Shown: positions 1-11,960 of the stretch, one piece after another
Numbering within the stretch: the stretch's first letter is position 1
Layout: each line of letters begins with the position of its first letter
Assembly (NCBI GenBank): GCA_964036665.1
Contig: OZ038533.1
Location: forward strand, 3,458,001 to 3,522,000
Direction: 5' to 3'
Origin: Gordius sp. MW1
Lineage: Eukaryota > Nematomorpha > Gordioida > Gordea > Gordiidae
DNA: 64,000 nt
The notes under the pieces: generated by a model
Told to the model about the DNA's origin: nothing
What the model saw: the letters and a program-made list of their open reading frames with translations, nothing else
The model's database searches: none
Translations under genes and position numbers: made by a program

Positions 1-161
1 CAAAAATTCTAATAACATTTGTTATGTTGGTACATGAATTTTGAAATACACAAATTAAATAGTAATTATTAATATTCCAACAAATAAACGGTGGATAGTC
101 TAGTCTAGCTTATAAATTTTTGTTAAAATTAAGCCTGCAGAAACCACCACTATGTTACACA

Positions 162-941
162 TTAATATTTTATATGAAAATCGTAAATAAAAATACCAAA
201 TTTCATGGTTTTTGGCTGATTTGAGGCTTTGGCGTTAACTTTTTGCCCGAAAACTTGGACATTTTTATTGCTACACACGTTGTGCAAGGTAAAATAAATA
301 TTTAACCCTTTTTTCTGTGGCCTTTTTCTGTGAGATTCCGCTGGGTCATCAAGATCCATCCTGAGTCTGTCTCTATATATCGATTCAAACGACATTTTTT
401 TAGGGCGGGCATAGGTTAAATGGGAAATTTTGGCTCGGTAATTTTTGGTAGTTTCGCTAGCTTGCGTGCTAGTAGTAAGATCGCTGCCAGTACTGAGCAG
501 TGTAGAGGAGCTCATAGATTCAATTTTAAAGGAGGGCATTATAGGGGAGGCAGTTGATTTTGGTGTAGATGAGTTGGTAATACTGCTTGAAAAATTAAAG
601 ATTTTTGTCTCAACCTTATGAAAAATCGGTTCGGTCACATTGAGGTTAGTGGTAGGATAACTTGAATTGCTTGGATTTTGCGTGAGATTACTTTCTTGCT
701 TGCTATCCAAATTTTTTGCCTGTTCGATTGAATCGTAAAATTCGAAGGAATTTAACAAAGATTCATAGTAATAATCGTAATTTAAGCTATCGTTGTGAGA
801 AGTGGTATTTTCGGGTGTTAAGTTTGAGGGATAATCATAATTAGAGCTGTTAGAGGACCATAGTGGGTTAGAGATAAAATTCTTGAGCGTGTGGGTTTTT
901 GAGCTTGAATTTGAGACCGCGGAAAACGTTTGATCTACACC
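162..941 (-). CDS. Ser/Thr/Asn-rich exon of an unidentified gene (partial)
   Basis: The frame is open for about 260 codons in very AT-rich DNA, far longer than chance here. It can begin at an AG acceptor near 941 (a second AG lies at 935/936) and runs to a TAA at 162. A GT near 305, after a basic stretch (HRKRPQKKG), could instead be a donor. The protein is low-complexity, rich in Ser, Thr and Asn, with many N-X-S/T sequons (NSS, NVT, NFS) in the first two thirds, then a short charged segment (RDRLRMDLDDPAES). No signal peptide, membrane segment or known domain is visible. The sequons suggest an extracellular or lumenal region, which is inference. I do not recognise the gene; upstream exons would lie at higher coordinates. 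Confidence 0.5.
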   Translation of the reverse strand, partial: GVDQTFSAVSNSSSKTHTLKNFISNPLWSSNSSNYDYPSNLTPENTTSHNDSLNYDYYYESLLNSFEFYDSIEQAKNLDSKQESNLTQNPSNSSYPTTNLNVTEPIFHKVETKIFNFSSSITNSSTPKSTASPIMPSFKIESMSSSTLLSTGSDLTTSTQASETTKNYRAKISHLTYARPKKMSFESIYRDRLRMDLDDPAESHRKRPQKKGLNIYFTLHNVCSNKNVQVFGQKVNAKASNQPKTMKFGIFIYDFHIKY

Positions 942-3029
942 CTTAGTGTTATAAATATAGGAATTTTATTACTATATGATTAAAGGTAAGAATTAAAAGT
1001 CCATATTATTATTATTTATGATTACCTTTTTTATATTAAAAATTAAGGGATTTATTAACTCCTTCATATCTTGGCTCCTTGTGTATATTCTTACTACAAG
1101 GCCCGACGTTTTAATTCATAACAAAAAATGTACTAATTTACCTTTACATTAATGCAATATTGAAACTGATAAAAATTTGATATAATCTAGATATTCTAAT
1201 AATTAGCAGAACAAATTGATATAATTTGATTGTAATAGAGCCTAAACCTTATAAACAAACGCAGGTACCAATCAAAAAATCAAAAAGTAAAACTATTTTT
1301 AATTAAACAAACATTTTAGACTGGCGCATTAAAAGGCTTCACTACGAGTCTTTAACTAAACATAAAAGCCACAACTTTAAATGTCCTTTATTCAAGAACA
1401 CACAGAGAACAGTTTATTACGTAATTTCTAGTTCTTAACAAATATCTTAATAACCATAATTTGTCTTGCTTGTGTTTGCTTAACCAAGCAGAGACCATAA
1501 AAAGTCTGAGAAATTTATCGCGTTTCTAGAGTGGCTTTCAATCCCCTTTATAATATTGTACAATCTAACTGTAATGTAATTTTGTTGCTTAGTTTGCTTT
1601 ACTTTCCTTTAACAGGTTGAGATATTGCATATTATTTACATAGAAAAATGAAACTTCTTTCAAATGTTAACTATTCTTTGGCTTAATTTGCAAAATTTTA
1701 TTTTAAATATAAAGCTCAATTTTGACTAATATATTTACATTTTTATATTTACTCTGGTAAATTCGAATTAGTTTTAAAAATAGAATACATTAAGCCATGG
1801 GCGTAGCCAAGATGGGGAGCTGCCCCCCAATTTAAAACCAAAAAATTATTTAAATTTTAATATGATTATGGCTAAAATTTCGAAAAATAATTATTTGCCC
1901 CCCTCCCCTCCCTAAATCGTTATTGCCCCCCATCTAATTCCAATCCTAGTTACGCCCTTGCCTTAGGCTTAAGTGAGGCTTAACGTGTGGAAAACCCGAT
2001 TGTTAATAATAAAATGTCTCACGAAAGAGCTGACAAATTATACCTGCTGCAGGTGAATGAGATTTTGATTTAAAGGCGCAGATTGTGCTCTAAATGACGC
2101 GCGTTTACGGACAATTAAGGGATTATGTAACATATTTTATTCCTAAACATCCTCCTTATTAACCAAAGATATGATATATTAATAATCAATGTGATACAGT
2201 GTCCCCCCCTCTTATAAATTAGTAACTATGTAGGTATTATTTACTTAGGTGCACTGGTCAAACTTAAAGGTGGCTGCAAGTCTAGTTAATATAACACGTT
2301 AGAATCTCGGCTGCCATGTGCAAACATAGGAGGAATATTGACATATAATATTTTACAAATGAAAATACCTAAATTTTCACTAAAGCTAGTGTATTTGAAT
2401 ATAATTGGGCTCGACAAATAATTGCTTCGTAGTATTTCGAGGGGGGTCAATGAGGTTGTAATAAAATAAATTTTAAAACTCAAAGTTAAAATGTACAATA
2501 TACTTATGTAAAAAAATAGTTGTCTTCTCTGTACCGGTGTAATATGGGAAAATCGTAAAATTTTTATGGGCCTTTTATTTTATGACCTCTTCTAGGCGGG
2601 GCAGTGTGGACCCATTAGGGCAACATTTAAAGGTGTAGTCGGAGAAATTTAATTAAATAATCATCAAAGAACACACAATTTTAAAGGTTAATATATCCAA
2701 ATTGTCGCCTACCTTTATATCAAAAAAAATTAAATAGCTCCTATGTGACAAAAATTTTATTGCTTTATTTCATGTCTTTAATGCGGTTTAAACGTTCTTA
2801 ACCAAGTCTAATCATAAAATTATTTTTATAATATACCGAATTTAAACGTATTTTTTAACATGTAAATAAAATTTTAGGAGCACTTACGTTCGAAATTGTT
2901 GCGTTGTTATTGCCGATTAGAATCATGATGGATAGGAATAATATACTAAAATGATAAAGATAAATATTAATTAAAATGAAAAATCTTTTTTTGACAAAAA
3001 TAATTATTATTACAAATAAAGTGTAATTT
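942..3029. other. Intergenic or intronic AT-rich DNA
   Basis: Apart from one MITE at 1796-1960 I see no convincing gene. The short open frame at 2286-2498 on the minus strand has no coding character. The stretch may be an intron if the exons at about 3 kb and 0.2-0.9 kb belong to one gene. Confidence 0.4.
1796..1960. mobile_element. hAT-type MITE, GGGCGTAGCC family
   Basis: Begins CATGGGCGTAGCCA and ends TTACGCCCTTG, an imperfect terminal inverted repeat. The interior is the family pattern: a G-rich left arm, an AT core with 'AAATTTTAATATGATTATGGC', and a C-rich right arm with two 'TCGTTATTGCCCCCC'-like runs. The flanks CATTAAGC and CCTTAGGC agree at 6 of 8 bases, an eroded 8-bp target duplication. 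Confidence 0.75.
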
Positions 3030-3601
3030 TTACCTTATACTATTAAGGGGAACGCGTCTGTAGTATAATGAAGGCCGAATTGAAATGATGAATTTCACAG
3101 TTTTTTGCAGACTTTTTTTGCGGACAATTTTGCGGTCATATATTCCAGTTTGATTTTGGTATGTGAATGATGACTTGTGAGGCATTTCATTGTGGGTTAA
3201 GATGGTATACGGCAAAATTCAATATTTTTGCCACCTCAATATTTCTTCAGAATCTGGGATCCTTTGAGAATATTTGATGAGAATTACTGAGCAAACGCGT
3301 ATTTCCAGCGGGTGATAAAATTTTCTAATTGAATTTTAAAGAAAGAAATTTAAAGCCGTTTTTAACTTTATGAATGGAATAGTATTTATGGTCCGGGGTA
3401 GTGTTAAATGGGAACATAACTTTTTTTATTTACTTTACCCACCTGCACTCGCGCATTTATTACTCTACCTGAACAATTTAATGTGGTGGTGATTCGAATG
3501 AGCTGGGAATTTTGAAAGTGCGTGCTAAACGGCGTTAAAAATACCGGGGGTCGGTCGTTAAAAAAGTTTTTTAAAGAAATTTTATTGGATTTTTCCCCCA
3601 A
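3030..3601 (-). other. Coding-like patches, possible exons of an unidentified gene
   Basis: Two short minus-strand frames look protein-like. One (3404-3601) contains NDRPPVFLTPFSTHFQ and ends near possible donors (TTCAG|GTAGAG, GGTGG|GTAAAG). The other (3030-3215) ends at a good donor (ATAAG|GTAAAA). I could not join them in phase, and no clean acceptor opens the first. They may be exons of the same gene as the frame at 162-941, or chance. Confidence 0.25.
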
Positions 3602-4056
3602 TTTATCGCAATTTTACGATCATTTTCGGGTTTGGCGCCTAGGGGTTTTAATTCCCTTTCTTTCTGCGGTCAGTACATGAAGGTAATTTTTTTGTTGGGA
3701 AATTATATTTTAACACCTAGGGTTATGGGGATTTTATTTTCAATTTTATTTTTAGCGACGGAAAAAAGACTATACCTTTATATATGTTAATAGACAGTCG
3801 TATACTTTACAATCCCGTCTCCTTCCCTTGATAGATAAAATACCACAACAGGCAGTATAGCATACCTGTCTCCTCCACTTTTCCTTACAAGTGGGAAAAA
3901 GAGTTTGTGTGATAAAACTAAAGTAAGGGGCCGGGGATGCGGTATTTTCTTTATACTACTATTATAAGATAAAAATTTCTCAGAATTATATATTTTGCAT
4001 GAAAATTCAATTATTTCGATTTTAAACATACGAGAAAATAAGGATATAATTGGAAA

Positions 4057-4188
4057 TAGTGTTGTTAAAACGGCTGAGTTCTTTGGTCGACCTAAAAAAA
4101 ATAGGCCAAAAAATCTTTGATTTTTTAATGTTAAGTTGACTAAAACCAAAGGTGGACCAAACAAAACTCAGCCGTTTTTACAACATTA
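4057..4188. mobile_element. hAT-type MITE, TAGTGTTGTAAAACGGCTG family
   Basis: A 132-bp element with terminal inverted repeats TAGTGTTGTTAAAACGGC and GCCGTTTTTACAACATTA, flanked on both sides by a perfect 8-bp duplication ATTGGAAA (4049-4056 and 4189-4196). The 8-bp duplication and YAGTG-type ends match the hAT superfamily. It has no coding capacity. Related copies lie at 50894-51021 and 57747-57944. Confidence 0.85.
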
Positions 4189-4227
4189 ATTGGAAATATC
4201 GTATTACTTACTTCGTTTCGAATCAAT

Positions 4228-4530
4228 TTGAGAGTCAATAAGTTAATAGATGATAAAGTTGTGGAAAAAGTTTTTAACTTTTTAACTCTACTTCCAGACA
4301 TTATTAGCTATGGTAGAAAAGATATGTTTAAATATTTAATCAACTGCCCCTTTTATGTTGGAGAAGACGGATGCAGGCAGATACATGAAAAATTCCGAGA
4401 AATTTTGAAAAAAGGAGAAGCTTTTTATCTCTCGCGATGTACTTGGGCAGGTGAAACAAAGGGAGTGTCCTCGTTATTATATAGTTTTGCAAGACTGAAT
4501 GACACCATAAATATACCACTAAATAATTAA
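4228..4530 (+). CDS. Unidentified ORF of 100 codons, possible terminal exon
   Basis: The frame has balanced composition and plausible protein character (segments PFYVGEDGCRQIHEKF and YLSRCTWAGETKGVSS) and ends at TAA. There is no clear ATG at its left edge; the first internal Met codon is at 4324, so it may be a terminal exon entered at an AG near 4230. It lies about 40 bp beyond the MITE at 4057-4188. I recognise no domain or family. It could also be a fragment of an old transposon gene. Confidence 0.3.
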   Translation: MRVNKLIDDKVVEKVFNFLTLLPDIISYGRKDMFKYLINCPFYVGEDGCRQIHEKFREILKKGEAFYLSRCTWAGETKGVSSLLYSFARLNDTINIPLNN

Positions 4531-5138
4531 GGCCAAAGCTCTGTTATGAATCATAACGCTTTATTTACCTTGAGCCGTCTGCATGTGCCAAGCAATAGCG
4601 ATTACGCATCTTAGGTCAAGCGGGGTTTCAATGTACCCCAATTTTAAAGTTTAAAATAATATTTTTTCATTTATCTAACATCATCAAATTAACCTCCATT
4701 TTCGAGCAATTTATAACAAATCCTAAAAAAATAAAACCTAATAATGTTAAAGTTATCACTTATTAGATTTCATTTAACGTTTTAAATTGATTAAATCTTA
4801 TATTTACATTTTAATCCTGCCCCAAATTTATTTTGCAATGATTATTCTAGCTAAGCTGTGTTTGCTATTTGAGTAAATCAAATATATGATTCATCTATAA
4901 AATATTTCTCCCAAATAGTCAGCTGTTCAAACAAATATTTCCCTAATTTATCGCCACTACAACAAACAAATTATAGGCCGTTTGAACTTTATATTATATA
5001 GCCAATAGGTTTTATTCAATTAGGAAATATCTATAATAAAAACAAAAACTTAAGGAAATCATAAGGGCCAAGTGTTCTGCTCCCTCTCCCCGTTCCCCAA
5101 ACAAAGTTTTATAAAAATACATACATATATATGGTCAC

Positions 5139-5305
5139 GATGGGCGTAACCAAGGGGGACAGGGAAGGGCGGCTGGCCCCCTCTAAATCCAAAAATTGGT
5201 TGAAATTTATTAAATTGTGGCTGAAATTTCAAAGAATGATCATTTGCCCCTCCCTAAATCATTATTGCCCCCCCCCCTCTGATTCCACTGCTGGCTACGC
5301 CCATG
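5139..5305. mobile_element. hAT-type MITE, GGGCGTAGCC family, intact target duplication
   Basis: Ends GATGGGCGTAACC and GGCTACGCCCATG, with a perfect 8-bp duplication ATGGTCAC on each side (5131-5138 and 5306-5313). The 167-bp body has the family's G-rich and C-rich arms around an AT core containing TAAATTGTGGCTGAAATTTC. Confidence 0.9.
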
Positions 5306-5368
5306 ATGGTCACCCAAGCCACCATAGGCCTATTTTTCGGCCTCATTAATTACAATATATATATATCT

Positions 5369-5548
5369 TATGGGCGTAGCCAGAGGGAGGCAGAAAGGGG
5401 CGGCTGCCCCCCCCCTTTAATCCAAAAAATCTTTGAAATTTTTTAAAATTAGGGCTAAAATTTCAAAAATTTCTTATTTTGCCCCCCCCCCCCCCTCTCA
5501 AATCATTATTGCCCCCCCCCTCTAATTCAAATGTTGGCTACGCCCATG
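5369..5548. mobile_element. hAT-type MITE, GGGCGTAGCC family
   Basis: TATGGGCGTAGCCAG at the left and TTGGCTACGCCCATG at the right, with the same internal layout and long C tracts. The flanks do not match each other, so the copy is old or rearranged. It lies 64 bp from the previous copy in the same orientation. Confidence 0.75.
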
Positions 5549-7201
5549 AGACATGTTTTATTCAAAGCTCATTAGGTATAGATTCTAATCTATGTATATG
5601 TAAAATGATCTGATCTATAAATGATCTGCCCATAAAGTGCGACCATCAGGAGACTAAGGTGTAAAATGCTTAATAATAATCGTATTCTTTACAACTTAAT
5701 TATCAACGGTCTATGTTGCCTGCCCACCCCCTACCAAAGTTTTAGCGCTATAAGATCGTTTAAAACACCTGAAATTGAAATGGTGGGTGGGCCTTGGGTA
5801 GATAATCTTTTAAGTGGATTTAGATAGACTCTGACTCCATTTATACAGTTAACACCTTGTATCGATTTACATTATTTACACTATCATATTCACTCGGCAT
5901 TATTACATTACAGACACCTCTTTCAAGAAGAGATAAGCCATCTATCTAACTTCGCTACTTGACTCATGTTGAGGGATATAATAATTACATTAGTGTCGGT
6001 CAATGGACAGGGTACAATGGATAATGATGACAACACAGTTTTTTCACGTCAATCATTTTCGACATACCTGTTAGGATTTAGAGATAGCATTTAAATAATA
6101 CACGTTTGTTTTTTCCCTGCAAATTAGTTGATAAAGGACCCTTCAAATGGACCAATTCTAAATCTTTTTAAGGCAGTCTGGGCAGGAGGCCGTATAAAAT
6201 TTAAGCCAAAAAATTTTCCCGTAAATAAGAAACTAAAGAAGTTTCATATTTATAATTGTCAATATTTACAAATAGATCAATTTTAAAATTCAAACGAAAG
6301 CAGAGGTTTGTGATTCATAAAACTCAGCTATAACTAATTACACCTGAGTACATTAGTATTAAAAAGTGATTTTTTGTAAAATTAATCAATTAAAATTATA
6401 ATAGCAAACTGTTTTAGCTTATTATCCAATTATTTTAAATATCATGTCAATTTTAGAGAGACGATTGAAAATTATTATGCATGTTGGTTTCAACAACAAT
6501 CCACCCGAATCTTATAGTCCCTAGTTGAGTATATATTTTTTAATTTAGCACATGATGATCCGTGGGAAATTAATCGAGGCGCTGGAAAAAAATAAGATAA
6601 AAGATACCTTCAGGAGCATTTATATCACATATACCTGCCAGTCAGCACTTTAGCAAAAAAAAAATAATCAGACACTCGGCGTCAAATTATCAGTTTAAAA
6701 CGCTTTTATTATAATAAATTTTAATAAGAAATAATGCATTTTTTGAGTTTTTACATAAGGAATTTTGTTTTAAAAAACCCGGTCAAATATTTTAAAATCC
6801 ATAGACCAAGCACAAATGGTTTGTTTTGATCAGAAATGTAAAATGGTGCTGAGAGTTTGAAATTATCGAAACAAACTGAAAGATTTCGCTTGCCTCTCAT
6901 TTTGCAGAGCTCTCGTAAATTAATCTGGTATTGCTGTTTGAAAAACCTCAAGCTATTTCCGAAATAAATGCCACAATTGCTTATATTTATTTTGTTGCCT
7001 ATTGCAATATTAGAATCCTTTTACCTTATTTTCAAAAAATCTCGATGGTTTATGAATAGGGTGTTTTAGCATATTATTTGGGTAAAATAAATGGTTAACT
7101 GTAAAACAGAAGCTTTAAATACATTTTTATTAAGACAGCGTTGCCCTATGATTTATAAAAAATATTCTAGCTTTTATTAAAAAAAATAATTTGAATTAAA
7201 G

Positions 7202-7355
7202 CATGGCGTAGCCATGGGTTAGCAGAGAGGGGCTGCTGCCCCTCTTTAAATCTAAAAAATCTTTAAAATTTTATCAAATTATTGCTAAAATTCAAAAAAT
7301 TGTAATTTTCCCCCTCCTTAAATCATCAACGCCCCCCCCCCCTCTATTTATTCTA
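7202..7355. mobile_element. GGGCGTAGCC-family MITE, right end decayed
   Basis: Left end CATGGCGTAGCCATGGG, with the family interior (CTGCTGCCCCTCTTTAAATC and a C tract after AAATCATCAACG). The right inverted repeat is no longer recognisable. Confidence 0.5.
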
Positions 7356-7736
7356 GAAGCTAGGTATATATATGAATTCTCTTCCAAGACGTAACAAAGC
7401 GGGTCCCATGCCTACCTATATATAAATTTAGTGGAAGATCAAATTTTTAATTTATAAAAGGTTATTCTAAAAAATCTCCTATTCAAGAACAAGACTAGAA
7501 ATTTATAAATTTCGTTAATGAAATATGGGCAACCAGAATATAAATAAGAGTAGACGACCAAAAATTTGATAAGACTAAGAAAAATAAAATGATAATTTAA
7601 GAAATTTCAATTAAAATTTATTAAATATAAAAGATTTTTGAATATAGGAGGAGAGACTGCACTTGGCTATCCTAACCATGTCCTGGCCGCTTAATCGTAG
7701 GAAGATATATTAGTTAAAATAACTTTTTAACAGTAA

Positions 7737-7926
7737 CATGGGAGTAACCAAGGGGGGGGGGCAGGGAGGGGCGGCTGCCCCCCTCTAAATCCAAAAATTT
7801 GTTGAAATTTATTAAAATTATGGCTAAAATTTCAAAAAATGATCATTTTGCCCCTCCCTAAATAATTATTGCCCCTTCTTAAACCATTATTGTCCCCCTC
7901 TAATTCCAATGCTGGCTACGCCCATG
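7737..7926. mobile_element. hAT-type MITE, GGGCGTAGCC family
   Basis: Ends CATGGGAGTAACC and GGCTACGCCCATG; flanks AACAGTAA and AACAGTTA agree at 7 of 8 bases. The right arm holds an extra copy of the 'AAACCATTATTG' unit, so this copy is longer (190 bp). Confidence 0.85.
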
Positions 7927-10147
7927 AACAGTTATATAGCTTCCCTGATGTAAACTTATCGAGTTCAAAATTTTTGCATGGGCTTAGTAAAATTAAATTG
8001 CGGAGGGGGAGGGGGGGGGAGTGTAAATAGTTTGGTAGTGATTTATAAAGGGTAAATAATGCTTTTAAACTAAAACATTTGGCCTTTTATAAATTTTTAA
8101 ATTATTCGGTTTGATCTTTTTTCTTTTCTATATTTAAAAAAAGTCTATAGACGAGGGAGGCAGATTTACCCTCTTATAACTAAAAAATATGTTGTTTTGT
8201 ACGTATTTACTTACAAAAATTACCCTAGACTAACCTTTGTGTCCCTTCTTCATAAAATTTAATTCCACGCCCATTATTGCATTTTAAAAATTGGTATTAT
8301 TTTATATTAAAGCCTTTCAAAACTAAAATTGACTCTGTCTCAATTGAAAAAAATAAGGATAATCCTTTTAATTTTAATCCTCTTGCCCTTAAAAATCATT
8401 TTATAACAATTCTTTATTATGCTAAACTAACAAAACCTTCAGCAATAACAATAATTTAAATTTTTAATTATACAAATGTTATCAAGAATAATAAGGCCAA
8501 AAAATCTTTTGGTTTGGAATAAACACAATTTTATATCATACATTTCAAGAATATTTAAATTAGGTTAAAAACTTATAATCAAATAATAAAACTTATTTAA
8601 ACATACTTGTAGGGGAAATTGATTTGGAATAGAGAGCCATAACGAAGATTGGAATTTGATATTTTTGAATTTAACATGATAAAATACTCTATCTCTTCTC
8701 TTTTTTATAATCACGGAATTCGTTTATTAGTATTGTATTGAATGATACTAAAAGCGCGACGCTTTTTGACAGGGTCTGTGCGAAGGAGTAGTAAATATAT
8801 AATATATATAAGCGGTTGTCTTTTTTGCGCTTTAAGCTTGTTGTACTGGCATTTTATTCATGATATTTTTAGTCACTTTTTGCATGTTTAACTCCCTTTC
8901 CCAAGGGGACACACAAAAAAACATAGAGAGAGAGCGAGAACTGCAAAATTTGTCGCAAAATATATGCAAGCATGTTTTTGACAAGTCTTAATTTTTATCA
9001 ATCATTTTTCCCCTTTAGTTTACATTAGGATTTTCATGGTTCGATATAGGGCCAGACCAGACTAATTTATGATGGAGGAGACCTTAAATATGCGAAAACA
9101 AATATTGCTACACAGCATCAAGTAAAAATGTTGATTAAAATGAGGTGATTTAGGGAATTTGGAAAAATATAGTTGTGTTTTCCATAAAAATATCAGTGAA
9201 AAAACAAGGATTATTTTTATTTTAAAATATTAAATGGGGGGTTAAGGAAGATGGGGGAAAAAGTTTCTTTTGTTAACCGCATTGATCTATTTGTTAGTAA
9301 CAATAAAGGCGCCCAATCTCGACGCCAAAATAACGTTTGGCGCATTGCCTCCATAACCACAAACCCTTTTATAATGCCCATAAGAATAATACATACAGAG
9401 TATGTGGGTGGTCAATTTCATGCCTTGATTTATGGTTAAATTAACCCCAAAATTAAGCCGTAGGTAATATTCATTTATGCAATTAATATTTAAAGTTTTT
9501 TTAAACCCAAAAATTCATTATTTTATTGAAAAAGAGTCAATGGGGGGGGGGCTAAAGGTGTCGCCTGTCCCCCATGTAGCCCCGGCGGTAATTAATTTAA
9601 TAAAGACAGTCGACCTAGGCTAATGTAAAATAACAATGAACTTCGTTGAGTGAGAAACATTGCACTTGAACGAGTTATGTATTATTATGACTTTAATGTT
9701 GCGACATTGGTCCTTTTGATCTTTTACCGTTTATTATTAGATAAGAGGAGGACGACTTGGAGTTTTAATTAGTATAGAATGTTCACTTGACTTACGGTCG
9801 CAAAAACAAATTTGATGTTGCAATAGGCGCCCCATTTCCGCCCTCGCGACAATGTAACAATTGCAAAAACGGTTCCACTGCGTTATTTTGATAAGGGGGG
9901 GAGGGGGGGGGTGAGGAATTTTTATTTAATAGCATGCAAAAATGTTAACTTTCGTGCCATAATTGGTTGTATAGTATTCCATAATTTTGACATAAGCTAA
10001 CAGAAATAATTTATATAAATTAGACATTTGGCTGGCCATATTCCTTCTGCATTTCTTGATATGCGTCATACTTTGGGCAAAATCGATAAATTCGGATTAT
10101 AGGAACATAAAACATAAGTATGACAATAACAAAATAAATAGCAGCAT

Positions 10148-10262
10148 TAACATAGCCAAAGGAAAGGGAGGGGCAGCTGCCCCTCCAAACCTATTTTATA
10201 TTTTAATAAAATAATTGTTGAAATTTGAATATTCATATTTTTGCCCAGCCCTAAGCACCCCC
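10148..10262. mobile_element. GGGCGTAGCC-family MITE fragment
   Basis: Starts CATTAACATAGCCAAAGG and continues with the family's GGGAGGGGCAGCTGCCCCTCC hairpin, AT core and TTTTGCCCAGCCC arm, then loses similarity. Confidence 0.4.
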
Positions 10263-10363
10263 CCCTTTTAAGTTATAAGTATAATAAATGTCCAAATAGA
10301 TGATTTATAGATTTTTTAATTTGAGGTGCATTATAATGTATCGAAAGGGTTATGCCCCGTTTC

Positions 10364-10538
10364 CATGGGCGTAGCCAGGTTTTGGATTAGGGGGGGGGGG
10401 GCGAAACGGTTAAAAGTTCAATTAGGGAGGGCAAAACATTAAATTTTTAAGGGTTTTTGCATTGAAAACAAAAATTTTGTCATAAGGGGGGGGGGGCCCC
10501 CCCCCTGCCCCCCCCCCCCCCTACTGGCTACGCCCATG
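10364..10538. mobile_element. hAT-type MITE, GGGCGTAGCC family, intact target duplication
   Basis: Ends CATGGGCGTAGCCAGG and ACTGGCTACGCCCATG with a perfect 8-bp duplication CCCGTTTC (10356-10363 and 10539-10546). The interior differs from the majority: a G-rich right half and 'CATTGAAAACAAAAATTTTG', as also in 12820-12971, in 26667-26831 (reversed) and in 47050-47236 (reversed). It is therefore a second subfamily. Confidence 0.9.
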
Positions 10539-11479
10539 CCCGTTTCTGTTGAGCTTTCATTGTTAAATTGACAAAATGAATGAGAAGTTTATAAGCTAGC
10601 CAAACAAACATATTACCTCGTTGGGTCACAGGCACTATACCAGAATAAGTGAGATTTTAAAATAATATATATTTGCACGGTTATTATAATTTAATTCATT
10701 TTATAAGAGCCGCATTATTTAACCTTGCTAACATTCAAATTTTTATTTGAAAACATCAACTATCAAATAAAACATTGTTGCGGGAATTAAAATAAATTTA
10801 GTTTAAAATAAGACGACTACCAAAAACTTATTTTAAGCAATGATATAAAGCCAAACAAAATGGAACTCAATCTAATAATCATTATTGCCTTGAAACAGTG
10901 GCCTGGCTAGCATTTTCCCTTCAATGAACTCGAATTTTACAGAAGTGGGGAAGGGTTAACTGTGATTGAAATTTTCCGTAGCCATTTGTCAATTTTAATA
11001 GTCTGTTATTGTTTGCGTAATTTCTCTAACAAAATTCCCTTGTACTCGCACCATTTTGAGTCGATATTAATTTTATATTTTGAAATCTTAGATGTAATCT
11101 CTTGCGTTTACTTTCGATTTACACCCTGAGCAATAGAAATTATAGAAGCGGGCCTCTTAGGTCAAGAGGTTCGGGCCCGGTCCATTAGTTTATACAGAGC
11201 CTGAGCCCTGCCGGAGCCCGTTAATAAGAATTCTATTTTGCTTCTTTTTATATGATTCGAAATTTTTAATTGCTATTCAATTTATGGGCTCACTTTCCAT
11301 TTTCCGATGTCACGCCCGTGTCACGCACCGTCATGTCCCCACCGAACGCGTCCGCGTCCGCATCTTACAAACGCTTATGCCTCTCGAGGCCTTGGGTTCG
11401 ATAGGACAATTTTTTTTTTAAATTAAATTAAATTAATATATTGTTCTTGTTACTACCATTGATAATATGACTTTTTGGC

Positions 11480-11640
11480 CGTCCGCTGACCAATGGAAAA
11501 AATGACCATTGGCCAAAATGTAAATCAAAAATTTTTTTTCGTTTTTTTGACTCTTATAATTGTTCCTGTAGACCATTTGTTGGTACTGTTGGTAATGACC
11601 AATGGAAAAAATGACTATTGGCCAAAGTGTGGTTTAAAAA
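11480..11640 (-). repeat. Reversed copy of the CCAATGG/CCATTGG hairpin repeat
   Basis: Two units of 'CTGACCAATGGAAAAAATGA...TTGGCC' lie about 110 bp apart. They are the reverse complement of the units arrayed at 28.28-28.83 kb and 30.48-31.37 kb, including the GGCCGTCCGCTG motif. Confidence 0.7.
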
Positions 11641-11804
11641 GATTCAATTTAGCAGCTGTAAATTTTTTGAGAAGTAATTACGATAAATTACTTATCTTTT
11701 TTCCTCTTAGTACTATAAATCTACAAGCATAAGAAACAATTAATAAAAATTTCTATTTAAAGGCAATTTTATTTTTTTTGTCAATTTTAAAATTATTATT
11801 TTAT

Positions 11805-11960
11805 TTATGGAAAATGTTCAATAATTATCATGTTAAAAACCATTAGTCTCAACCTGGTTTATATTTCTATGAAGCGACCTGCCGTTTAACTTTCACTAGT
11901 CAAATAGCAATTAATATAATCGAAATCTCTATGCAGGTTAACAAAAATTGTTTAGTTGTC
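11805..11960. repeat. Dispersed repeat shared with 21970-22120
   Basis: Both copies read 'AAATGTTCAATAATT...', then a motif with TGCCGTTTAACTTT or TGCCGTTAAATTTT, ACTAGT, and an 'ACTCTATGCA-AGGTT' or 'TCTCTATGCAGGTT' segment, in the same order. The class is not identifiable from this window. Confidence 0.55.

Noticed and set aside
3787-4164. 125-codon minus-strand frame
   Set aside because: Its first part is the 4057-4188 MITE read in antisense and the rest shows no coding character.
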